NCBI GenBank assembly: GCA_002392385.1
Contig: DGGX01000058.1
Location: 1-11,677, forward strand
DNA: 11,677 nt
Direction of reading: 5' to 3'
From: Lachnospiraceae bacterium UBA3863
GTDB lineage: Bacteria; Bacillota; Clostridia; Lachnospirales; Lachnospiraceae
Shown: piece by piece, positions 1 to 6,086 of the stretch
How the letters are laid out: each line of letters starts with the position of its first letter
How positions within the stretch are numbered: the first letter of the stretch is position 1
The notes under the pieces: model-generated
Told to the model about the DNA's origin: nothing
Databases searched by the model: none
The model's input: the letters and a program-made list of their open reading frames with translations, nothing else
Made by a program: the position numbers and the translations under genes

Positions 1-446
1 ACCTCCGGCCAGTGGACCATGGGAGCGAAGACGAAATTGAGCTTATGGGCGCCCAGATCCAGGACCTCTCCGTTCTTGACCTCCTGGGTCTTCTGCAGCT
101 TCAGGTCCGGGAAGAACTGGCCGATCATCTGGAAGGTCTTCTTGTTGCCGACCACGGTGGTGTCGGGATAGACTTCCAGAAATGCCGCGATGGAGGCCGA
201 GTGATCGGGCTCCATGTGCTGTACCACCAGATAGTCCGGCCTGGCGCCGTCGAGGACCTCCGCCAGCTTGTCCAGCCACTCTCCGGTCCTGCTCTTGTCG
301 ATGGTATCCATGACCGCGATCTTCTCGTCCCGGATCACATAGGAGTTGTAGGCCATGCCCAGCGGCACTTCGAAATGTCCTTCGAACAGGTCGACATCGT
401 GATCGTTCGCGCCGATGTAGTAGATAGAATCTGTCACTTTATTCAT
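1..446 (-). CDS. fprA: FprA-family A-type flavodiiron protein, N-terminal part (cut by window edge)
   Basis: Flavodiiron proteins reduce O2 to water or NO to N2O in the cytoplasm of anaerobes, using a metallo-beta-lactamase-fold diiron domain followed by a flavodoxin domain. The visible 148 residues cover part of the first domain only. They contain the diiron ligand motif HMEPDH (residues 77-82, pattern HxExDH) and a further expected His in MVHWPE (His145), plus the family's opening with YYIGANDHD and a VPLGMAYNSYVI stretch. The ATG at 446 is preceded by AAAGGA about 10 bases upstream; the other nearby ATGs are in another frame that stops at once. It follows the rnfB terminator and has its own promoter, so it is probably a separate transcription unit. 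The flavodoxin domain and the remaining iron ligands lie outside the window, so whether it prefers O2 or NO cannot be judged. Confidence 0.92.
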   Translation of the reverse strand, partial: MNKVTDSIYYIGANDHDVDLFEGHFEVPLGMAYNSYVIRDEKIAVMDTIDKSRTGEWLDKLAEVLDGARPDYLVVQHMEPDHSASIAAFLEVYPDTTVVGNKKTFQMIGQFFPDLKLQKTQEVKNGEVLDLGAHKLNFVFAPMVHWPE

Positions 447-483
447 GCTGCTTCATTCCTTTCATAGAATTCTCTCATTGCAA

Positions 484-499
484 CAGCGGCCAGCCGCTG
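484..499 (-). repeat. Perfect 7-bp inverted repeat just downstream of the flavodiiron -10 box
   Basis: CAGCGGC and GCCGCTG form a perfect inverted repeat separated by two bases. It begins about 10 bases downstream of the -10 box, so it is at the very start of the predicted transcript. In RNA it would fold as a 6-bp GC-rich hairpin with a 4-base loop. As DNA it could be an operator overlapping the start site; as RNA a 5' stabilising stem-loop. The sequence does not decide between these. Confidence 0.5.
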
Positions 500-508
500 A
501 CAAGGAAC

Positions 509-537
509 ATTGTAACATACTTGCCAGAAAAAAATAG
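509..537 (-). promoter_or_regulatory. Extended -10 promoter for the flavodiiron gene
   Basis: On the minus strand a TACAAT box (514-509) is preceded by TG at the extended -10 position (TGTTACAAT). The -35 position 17 bases further upstream reads CTATTT, a poor match, which is typical when an extended -10 is present. Transcription should start near base 502, about 56 bases before the ATG at 446. The site lies between the rnfB terminator and the gene, which fits an independent promoter. This is read by eye and not shown experimentally. Confidence 0.55.
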
Positions 538-563
538 TCCTCTTTAAAGACCGCCCTTGCATT

Positions 564-597
564 AAATAAGAAGGGACTGCTCCCGCAGTCCCCTCTT
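564..597 (-). terminator. Intrinsic terminator at the end of the rnf operon
   Basis: Minus-strand GGGACTGC and GCAGTCCC pair perfectly around a GGGA loop, and the stem extends by AAGA/TCTT past one mismatch. It is followed by TTCTTATTT. It begins 34 bases past the rnfB stop codon. The plus strand also has a T-rich stretch after the hairpin, so it could work in both directions, but no plus-strand gene approaches it. Confidence 0.88.
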
Positions 598-630
598 TTG
601 TTCTGGATTCTGTCAGATCCGCCTGGCTTG

Positions 631-1446
631 TCAGCCGGCCTTCTCCTCACGCGGCCTGTCCACCAGGGTGGTGATGATGCCCACAGGGCACTTCTCCGCG
701 CAGGAGCCGCACTCGGTGCACTTGGAATAATCGATGGAAGCCACGTTGTTGTTGACCGTGATGGCGCCGGCTTCGCACTTGCGCTGGCAGGTGCCGCAGC
801 CGATGCAGCCCACGCTGCAGACCTTCTTGACATAAGGTCCCTTGTCCTTGTTGGAGCACTGGACATGGATGTGCTTGGAATAAGGTACAAGCTCGATCAG
901 GTGCTTGGGGCAGGCCTTGGCGCAGAGTCCGCAGCCGATGCAGCGCTCGCGGTTGACGATGGCCACGCCGTTCTCAACCTTGATGGCGTTCTCCGGACAT
1001 ACAGCCGCGCAGGAGCCCAGGCCCATGCAGCCATAATCGCAGTCCCAGATGTCGATGCCGGCATTGGCGGCGCTGCGGCAGTCCTGGATGCCCACGAAAT
1101 TGCCGCGGGTCTTGGTAACGTCGCAGGTGCCCGAGCAGTGCACGAAGGCGACCTTCTTCTCGGCCGCTTCCGCGGACACGCCCATGATGGCGCCGATCTG
1201 AGCCGTCACAGGGGCACCGCCCACAGGACAGCCGTTGACGGGGGCCTCACCCTTCACGATGGCGGCAGCCATCGCGTCGCAGCCCGCGTAACCGCAGGCA
1301 CCGCAGTTGTTGCCGGGCAGGCACTCGCGGACCGCAGTCTCTCTCTCATCTACCTCCACATAGAACTTTTTCCCTGTGAAGACCAGTGCGATGCCGATCA
1401 GAATACCGATCAGCGCCAGCACCACTGTTGCTGCTAAGATTCCCAT
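631..1446 (-). CDS. rnfB: Rnf complex subunit B, polyferredoxin
   Basis: RnfB is the iron-sulfur subunit that takes electrons from reduced ferredoxin and passes them into the membrane part of Rnf. The 271-residue product begins with one membrane helix (residues 3-24) that anchors it. Next comes the Fe-S domain with CLPGNNCGACGYAGC (Cys42, 48, 51, 56) and Cys73. Then follow ferredoxin-type cysteine groups: CDYGCMGLGSCAAVCP (Cys136-150), CIGCGLCAKACP (Cys169-179), a group at Cys210/214-224 and CTECGSCAEKCP (Cys243-253). This predicts a chain of about five 4Fe-4S clusters. The ATG has AAGGGGG eight bases upstream. It is the last gene of the operon, 15 bases after rnfA and before the terminator, the usual clostridial place for rnfB. 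Confidence 0.96.
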   Translation of the reverse strand: MGILAATVVLALIGILIGIALVFTGKKFYVEVDERETAVRECLPGNNCGACGYAGCDAMAAAIVKGEAPVNGCPVGGAPVTAQIGAIMGVSAEAAEKKVAFVHCSGTCDVTKTRGNFVGIQDCRSAANAGIDIWDCDYGCMGLGSCAAVCPENAIKVENGVAIVNRERCIGCGLCAKACPKHLIELVPYSKHIHVQCSNKDKGPYVKKVCSVGCIGCGTCQRKCEAGAITVNNNVASIDYSKCTECGSCAEKCPVGIITTLVDRPREEKAG

Positions 1447-1461
1447 GGATGTTCCCCCTTC

Positions 1462-2040
1462 TTACGACAGACCGGCGAAGCCCATGAACGCGATGGACAT
1501 GAGTGCCGCGCAGATCAGAACGATCGGAGCGCCACGCAGAGGCGCGGGCAGATCCGCTTCATTGATGCGGCTGCGGATACCCGCCAGCAGCACAATGGCG
1601 ATGGTGTAGCCGAGAGCCGTACCGAAGCCGGCCACGACGCTCTCGATGAAATTGTAATCGTTCTGCACATTGGTCAGTGCAACGCCCAGCACCGCGCAGT
1701 TGGTGGTGATCAGGGGCAGGTAGATACCCAGTGCCTTATAGACGGCAGGGGATGTCTTTTTCAGGAACATTTCCACCACCTGCACCAGTGCCGCGATGAC
1801 CAGGATGAAGACGATGGTCTTCATGTAGTCCAGTCCCAGAGGCTCCAGGACAAAATCATACAGAAGACTTGCGACAGCGGATGCGATGGTGATAACGAAG
1901 ATGACAGCGCCGCCCAGACTGGCGGAAGGCTTCATCTGTTTGGACACGCCCAGGAAGGAGCAGATGCCGAGGAACTGGATGAGAACGACGTTGTTGATCA
2001 GCATGTTCTCGATCAGGATTGTAAGCAGACTGTTATTCAC
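1462..2040 (-). CDS. rnfA: Rnf complex subunit A, membrane protein
   Basis: RnfA is one of two homologous membrane subunits (with RnfE) that together bind a 2Fe-2S cluster inside the membrane and help couple electron transfer to ion movement. The 192 residues are almost wholly hydrophobic, with about six membrane helices. The family motif FLGICSFLGVSKQ (Cys27) and ITTNCAVLG (Cys114/115 region) supply the conserved half-membrane cysteines. The start is GTG at 2040, which overlaps the rnfE stop as GTGA. It is strongly supported by AAGGAGGTG about seven bases upstream; the ATG at residue 13 would cut off the first membrane helix. Length and order are normal for the family. Confidence 0.95.
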   Translation of the reverse strand: MNNSLLTILIENMLINNVVLIQFLGICSFLGVSKQMKPSASLGGAVIFVITIASAVASLLYDFVLEPLGLDYMKTIVFILVIAALVQVVEMFLKKTSPAVYKALGIYLPLITTNCAVLGVALTNVQNDYNFIESVVAGFGTALGYTIAIVLLAGIRSRINEADLPAPLRGAPIVLICAALMSIAFMGFAGLS

Positions 2041-2876
2041 TTCTGCACCTCCTTTCCTTCAGCATTCGCGGCTGCGGCAGCAGCGGCCTTCTCGCGGTCT
2101 CTGGCTTCCTTGGCCGCCTTGGCGGCTGCGATGGCGGCAGCCTTGGCTTCTTCTTCAAGACGTTTCTTCTCGTCGCGGGCCTTCTGGACAGCCTCGCCGG
2201 TAGCGCAGCTGATCTTGCAGGTCGCGCACTGGCCGGTGCAGCCCTCTTCCACCAGTTCTCTCTGGCGGGTCTTGATGCCCAGTGCGTTCTGCACGATGAT
2301 GATCAGGGCAAAGACCATGAATGCGCCGGGAGCCTTGACGAAGATGCCGATGGGCTCGACGCTGGCCGGCAGCACCTGGTTGCCGAACACGGTGCCCGCA
2401 CCGATGAGCTCACGGATGAGACCTGCCAGTGTCAGGGCGACGGTGAATCCGAGGCCCATACCCAGGCCGTCGAAAATGGAGGTCCCGGGGCCGTTCTTGG
2501 AAGCATAGGCTTCCGCTCTGCCCAGGATGATGCAGTTAACGACGATCAGCGGGATGTAGATACCCAGCGCCGCGTACAGGGCCGGGATGTAAGCCTGTGT
2601 GACCAGCTCCACGATCGTGACCAGGGTCGCCACGACGACGATGAAAGCGGGGAGTCTGACCTCGTCCGGGATGGCTTTTCTCAGAAGAGAGATCACCAGG
2701 TTGGACAGGACCAGAACGGCGGTGGTGGAAAGGCCCATGCCCAGACCGTTGGAGGCAGATGTGGAGACCGCCAGAGCGGGGCACATGCCCAGCATCAGCA
2801 CCAGAACGGGGTTCTCTTTGAGAAGACCGTTGTAGAGCCTTTCAAGGTATGGATTCTGATTCTGATTCTTGTTCAT
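2037..2876 (-). CDS. rnfE: Rnf complex subunit E with cysteine-rich, Ala/Lys/Glu C-terminal extension
   Basis: RnfE pairs with RnfA in the membrane core of the Rnf ion pump. Residues 1-205 match the family: six or so membrane helices, MLGMCPALAVSTS with Cys32, and IVVNCIILGRAEA with Cys115, the partners of the RnfA cysteines for the 2Fe-2S cluster. After the core there is an extension of about 70 residues: a CxxxCxxCxxxC motif (Cys213, 217, 220, 224) and then a charged, alanine-rich helix (226-279) built of A, K, E and R. The extension is encoded in frame with an undisturbed reading frame and ends just past the rnfA ribosome binding site. The ATG has GGGAGGG upstream and lies two bases after the preceding stop. 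The subunit identity is secure; the role of the tail is unknown to me. Confidence 0.94.
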   Translation of the reverse strand: MNKNQNQNPYLERLYNGLLKENPVLVLMLGMCPALAVSTSASNGLGMGLSTTAVLVLSNLVISLLRKAIPDEVRLPAFIVVVATLVTIVELVTQAYIPALYAALGIYIPLIVVNCIILGRAEAYASKNGPGTSIFDGLGMGLGFTVALTLAGLIRELIGAGTVFGNQVLPASVEPIGIFVKAPGAFMVFALIIIVQNALGIKTRQRELVEEGCTGQCATCKISCATGEAVQKARDEKKRLEEEAKAAAIAAAKAAKEARDREKAAAAAAANAEGKEVQK

Positions 2877-2878
2877 TC

Positions 2879-4480
2879 TCAGTTCCCTCCCTTCACAACA
2901 TTATTGAAGAAATCCAGACCGGCATTGACCGCGTTCACGACCGCGCCGGAGGTGATGGAAGCGCCTGAGATCGAGTTGATCTCTGTCTCGGCAGTGGAAC
3001 CGCCGCTCTTGTTCAGTGTGAAGCTCTCGACGTTGCGGCCGGTGAACTGGCCCTTCCAGTCGGGCTCGTCGACACGCATGCCCATACCGGCTGTCTCATG
3101 CAGCTCGGTGAAGGCAACGCCTGTGATCGCGCCTTCCATGTCAATGCCCAGGGAGATGGTCACGTTTCCGTCGAAGCCCTCGGCGGAGGTGACGCTCAGC
3201 ACATAACCCACGGGATTCTCGGAGGCGTCGACTGCCGGAATGGCCCTGTTGATGTAGACACGGCCGAAGTTCTCTCCGTAGACCTGCCCTTCCAGAGCAT
3301 CCACGGCGGCGTTGAGCTCCTCGTCATCCAGGACGAAATGATCCGCGGCCGGAAGGACTTCCTTGTAGGACTCCATGGCTGCCAGTTCTTTCTGCGCCTC
3401 GATGGTGTCCTTGGTGATGGTATAGATGCCGCTCAGGCCCACGCCCGCGATCAGGGTGATGACGCAGAGAACGATGGCCTGGGAAGGGATCTTGAAGTTC
3501 AGTCCGGACCTCTTGGTGCCGTCGCTCTCGAGGGCCTTGGGTCCTGTCAGGGCGTTGGCGCGATAAGCGAAGGGCTTCGGAATGATGAACTCATCGATCA
3601 TGGGGGTCACCAGGTTGCCGATGATGATGGCGTAGCTGACGCTGTCCGCCGCGCTGCCCTTGACGCGGAAGAGGCCTGCCAGGAGACCGACGATCGCGCC
3701 GTAGAGGAGCTGGCCGGTGCTCGTCACGGGGCTGGATACGGGATCCGTCGCCATGAAGAAGGCGCCGAGAACGATACCGCCGCCGCAGAGCTGGATCGCC
3801 AGATAATTAAGGTCGAATCCATGTCCGCCGAAGATCATGCAGAAAATGGTGAACACGCCGAGGCAGGACACCGGGATCTCCCAGGTGATGCCGCCGGTCG
3901 CCAGCAGATAAGCGGCACCGATCAGAAGGCCCGCGATGGAGCATCCGATAACGCCGTTGGAGAATCCCAGGAAGAGATTCCATACGCTCACGGGATCGCC
4001 CGCCGCGTAATCCACCAGAGGGGTCGCGCCGGAGACGCCGTCCGCCAGCTTGTAGGTGGTGACCGTCATGCTGAAGGAGATCAGCAGGAAGCATCTGGCC
4101 GCCAGAGCCGGGTTCATGAAGTTCTTGCCGAGGCCGCCGAAGGCGCCCTTGACTACCACGATAGCGAACACAGCACCCAGGATCGGGATATACACGGGCA
4201 CGCCCGCGGGCAGGACCAGGGCCAGCAGAAGGCCTGTCAGCACCGCGCTGCCGTCCTTCAGGGTGTTGGGCTTCTTACATACCAGGTTGAAGAGGAACTC
4301 AGCGATGACCGCCGCGGCGATGGAGGGAACGATCACCATGACCGCCTGCAGTCTGAAATTGAGGATGCCGATCGCGGTGGCCGGCAGCAGTGCCAGGATC
4401 ACGTCGTACATGACCTTGCCTGTGCTCAGCTTGCTCCGGGTATGGGGGCTGGAGGAAATGCCGTAATTCAGTTCATTCAT
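2879..4480 (-). CDS. rnfDG: Fused RnfD-RnfG, two covalent-flavin subunits in one polypeptide
   Basis: This 533-residue frame joins two normally separate Rnf subunits. Residues 1 to about 315 are RnfD: SSPHTR near the start, multiple membrane helices, the flavin site DGVSGATP with acceptor Thr153, and the MATDPVSSPVTSTGQ signature (243-257). Residues from about 330 are RnfG: a single membrane helix (333-355, ending GIYTITKD), an extracytoplasmic domain, the HETAGMG signature (461-467) and a flavin site NSISGASITSG with Ser508 at the acceptor place. The joint around residues 305-330 is a short hydrophilic linker with no stop or sign of a frameshift. RnfD ends in the cytoplasm and RnfG begins there, so the fusion is topologically allowed. 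ATG at 4480 overlaps the rnfC stop as ATGA and has GGAGG seven bases upstream. Both domains carry FMN attached by ApbE in known systems. Confidence 0.94.
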   Translation of the reverse strand: MNELNYGISSSPHTRSKLSTGKVMYDVILALLPATAIGILNFRLQAVMVIVPSIAAAVIAEFLFNLVCKKPNTLKDGSAVLTGLLLALVLPAGVPVYIPILGAVFAIVVVKGAFGGLGKNFMNPALAARCFLLISFSMTVTTYKLADGVSGATPLVDYAAGDPVSVWNLFLGFSNGVIGCSIAGLLIGAAYLLATGGITWEIPVSCLGVFTIFCMIFGGHGFDLNYLAIQLCGGGIVLGAFFMATDPVSSPVTSTGQLLYGAIVGLLAGLFRVKGSAADSVSYAIIIGNLVTPMIDEFIIPKPFAYRANALTGPKALESDGTKRSGLNFKIPSQAIVLCVITLIAGVGLSGIYTITKDTIEAQKELAAMESYKEVLPAADHFVLDDEELNAAVDALEGQVYGENFGRVYINRAIPAVDASENPVGYVLSVTSAEGFDGNVTISLGIDMEGAITGVAFTELHETAGMGMRVDEPDWKGQFTGRNVESFTLNKSGGSTAETEINSISGASITSGAVVNAVNAGLDFFNNVVKGGN

Positions 4481-5856
4481 TTCTTTTCCTCCTTTGCTGC
4501 TTCCGCGGCCGCCTTGGCTGCCGCCGCCCTCTTCTCAGCCATGATCTCCGCCTTGGTCTGCTTGAACAGCTGCATCAGGGGTCTCTTGGCCGGGCAGATG
4601 AAGGTACAGGAACCGCAGGCGATGCAGTCCAGACCGTTCAGCTTCTTGTCGTAACGCTCGAAATCCTTCTTCTCGGCAGCGGCTGCCATCATCTGGGGGA
4701 TCAGGCCCAGAGGACATACCGTCACACAGCGGCCGCAGCGGATGCAGGCTGTGAGCTGTTTCTCCGCCGTCGCCACCTCGTCCTCCGCCAGGAAGGTCAG
4801 GGCGTTGTTGGCCTTCTGCAGCGGGACGTCCATGGAGGTCATGGCCATGCCCATCATAGGGCCGCCGCTCAGGACCTTATTGACGGTGACACCTTCCTTG
4901 ATGCCGCCGGCCTCTTCCATCAGCTCTCTGCAGCTGGTGCCGATCCTGGCGATCAGGTTGCAGGGATTGGCGATGGCGTCGCCGCTGACGGTAACGCCTC
5001 TCTGCATGAGGGGCTCGTTGAAACATACCGCCCTGTAGATGGCATAGATGGTCGCTACGTTGTCCACCACGCAGCCCACGTCCGCGGGAAGCTTGTTGCC
5101 CGGGAAATGCGCGCCGGCGATCACGCTGATCAGGGAGCGCTCACCGCCCTGGGGATACTTGGTCTGCAGGGGCAGGACATGCACCTTGGCGCTGCCTTCC
5201 GCCGCCCTCTGCATGGCCTCGATGGCCTCGGGCTTGTTGTTCTCGATACCGATCACGGCCTCCGCGTTGGGGAAGAGCTTGAGGATGACCTTAAGGCCCT
5301 CCACGATCTCCGCCGCGTGTCCGCGCATGAGCTGGTCATCGCAGGTGATGTAGGGCTCGCACTCCGCGCCGTTGGCGATCACGTACTTGATCGCTGAAGG
5401 ATCCCTGGGAGCCAGCTTCACGTGTGTAGGGAAGCCTGCGCCGCCCATGCCGACGATGCCGGCGTCCTTGATCTTAGCGAGGATCTCCTGGGCGGTAAGC
5501 GTGTTGTAATCCGTCTTCTCGCCGATGCCGGGGACCTGCTCGTACTTGCCGTCGTTGGTGATGACGATGCAGTTGGCCATCTTGCCGCTGACGGTCTGTC
5601 TGGGTCCGATGTCCTTGACCTTGCCGCTGCAGGAGCTGATGATGTTCGCTGAGACAAAACCGTCCGCCTCCGCGATGATCTGTCCTGCGAGCACCAGGTC
5701 ATTTCTCTTCACCAGAGGTTTCGCGGGTTTTCCGATGTGCTGGGACAGCGGAAAAACCATCTCTCCCTTCGCTTCATAGACGCGAAGGGGAGCCTCTTTC
5801 GAGAACTCCTTATTCTCTGCGGGATGGACCCCGCCTCGAAATGTATGGTTGCTCAT
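4477..5856 (-). CDS. rnfC: Rnf complex subunit C, NADH-binding subunit
   Basis: RnfC is the peripheral cytoplasmic subunit that binds NAD(H) and FMN and exchanges electrons with NAD+. The 459 residues open with the family's TFRGGVHP motif, then carry GMGGAGFPTH (136-145) and NGAECEPYITCD (162-173) of the nucleotide and flavin domain. Two 4Fe-4S motifs follow, CIRCGRCVTVCP (Cys371-381) and CIACGSCTFICP (Cys411-421). A short Ala/Lys/Glu tail (436-459) ends it, much shorter than the repeat tail of enterobacterial RnfC. The start is the ATG at 5856, preceded by AAAGGAGGAG; the frame remains open to an ATG at 5955, but that lies only about eight bases after the predicted transcript start and has no ribosome site. 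First gene of the operon. Confidence 0.95.
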   Translation of the reverse strand: MSNHTFRGGVHPAENKEFSKEAPLRVYEAKGEMVFPLSQHIGKPAKPLVKRNDLVLAGQIIAEADGFVSANIISSCSGKVKDIGPRQTVSGKMANCIVITNDGKYEQVPGIGEKTDYNTLTAQEILAKIKDAGIVGMGGAGFPTHVKLAPRDPSAIKYVIANGAECEPYITCDDQLMRGHAAEIVEGLKVILKLFPNAEAVIGIENNKPEAIEAMQRAAEGSAKVHVLPLQTKYPQGGERSLISVIAGAHFPGNKLPADVGCVVDNVATIYAIYRAVCFNEPLMQRGVTVSGDAIANPCNLIARIGTSCRELMEEAGGIKEGVTVNKVLSGGPMMGMAMTSMDVPLQKANNALTFLAEDEVATAEKQLTACIRCGRCVTVCPLGLIPQMMAAAAEKKDFERYDKKLNGLDCIACGSCTFICPAKRPLMQLFKQTKAEIMAEKRAAAAKAAAEAAKEEKK

Positions 5857-5882
5857 ACTCCTCCTTTGCCTCAGGTTCCCCG

Positions 5883-5953
5883 CCGGAAGATCAAAGCTGT
5901 CTCTCCCGGAAAGTACCCTGTTCCTACATCCTGCCGACGGACATACGTCCGTC
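5883..5953 (-). promoter_or_regulatory. Structured leader of the rnf operon (two hairpins)
   Basis: The predicted 5' leader runs from about base 5963 to the rnfC ATG, about 107 bases. Hairpin 1 (5953-5936) is GACGGAC, GTAT loop, GTCCGTC, a perfect 7-bp stem beginning about 10 bases after the start of transcription. Hairpin 2 (5909-5883) pairs CCGGGAGA with TCTTCCGG over 8 bp, one G-U, around an 11-base loop. The ribosome site AAAGGAGG stays single-stranded in this fold. I tried to match it to common riboswitch classes from memory and found no fit, so it is described only as a structured leader. Confidence 0.5.
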
Positions 5954-5970
5954 ATATTATCATAAAGAAT

Positions 5971-5998
5971 ATTATAGCTTCTGACGCTTAAAAGTAAA
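5971..5998 (-). promoter_or_regulatory. Sigma-A type promoter of the rnf operon
   Basis: The minus strand has a perfect TATAAT -10 box (5976-5971) and TTTACT (5998-5993) as -35, four of six consensus bases, with a 16-base spacer. The surrounding 100 bases are AT-rich in otherwise GC-rich DNA. Transcription should start near 5963. It is the only good promoter seen between apbE and rnfC, so rnfC to rnfB should be one transcription unit. Confidence 0.72.
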
Positions 5999-6042
5999 CA
6001 GAATTGTCGGACTGTACTTCATTTTATACAGCATTTCTAACG

Positions 6043-6074
6043 AAAAAACGGATTCTGTATTGTGAATTTTCCGT
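6043..6074 (-). terminator. Possible weak intrinsic terminator after apbE
   Basis: On the minus strand ACGGA pairs with TCCGT, extended past a three-base bulge by TTC/GAA around an 8-base loop, and is followed directly by TTTTTT. It begins 12 bases after the apbE stop codon. The stem is short and bulged, so termination may be partial and some read-through into the rnf operon is possible. Confidence 0.42.
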
Positions 6075-6086
6075 CGTTCTTCCGGA

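Noticed and set aside
541..550. TCTTTAAAGA 10-bp palindrome upstream of the flavodiiron promoter as an operator
   Set aside because: Short, AT-rich self-complementary words are frequent by chance and nothing else supports it.
598..1437. Plus-strand open frame of 279 codons opposite rnfB
   Set aside because: It is the antisense shadow of rnfB, has no ribosome site and gives a product with no family features; the minus strand encodes clear ferredoxin motifs.
3098..4654. Plus-strand open frame of 518 codons opposite rnfD-rnfG and rnfC
   Set aside because: Crosses two well-supported minus-strand genes, with His/Asp/Gly/Ala-rich composition typical of antisense translation of GC-rich genes.
5857..5955. 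Upstream in-frame extension of rnfC by 33 residues to an ATG at 5955
   Set aside because: No ribosome site, lies almost at the predicted transcript start inside a hairpin, and known RnfC proteins begin close to the TFRGGVHP motif.
5883..5963. A known riboswitch (FMN or tetrahydrofolate) in the rnf leader
   Set aside because: The FMN class was tempting because Rnf uses FMN, but the conserved core sequences of these classes as I know them are not present; only plain hairpins are seen.
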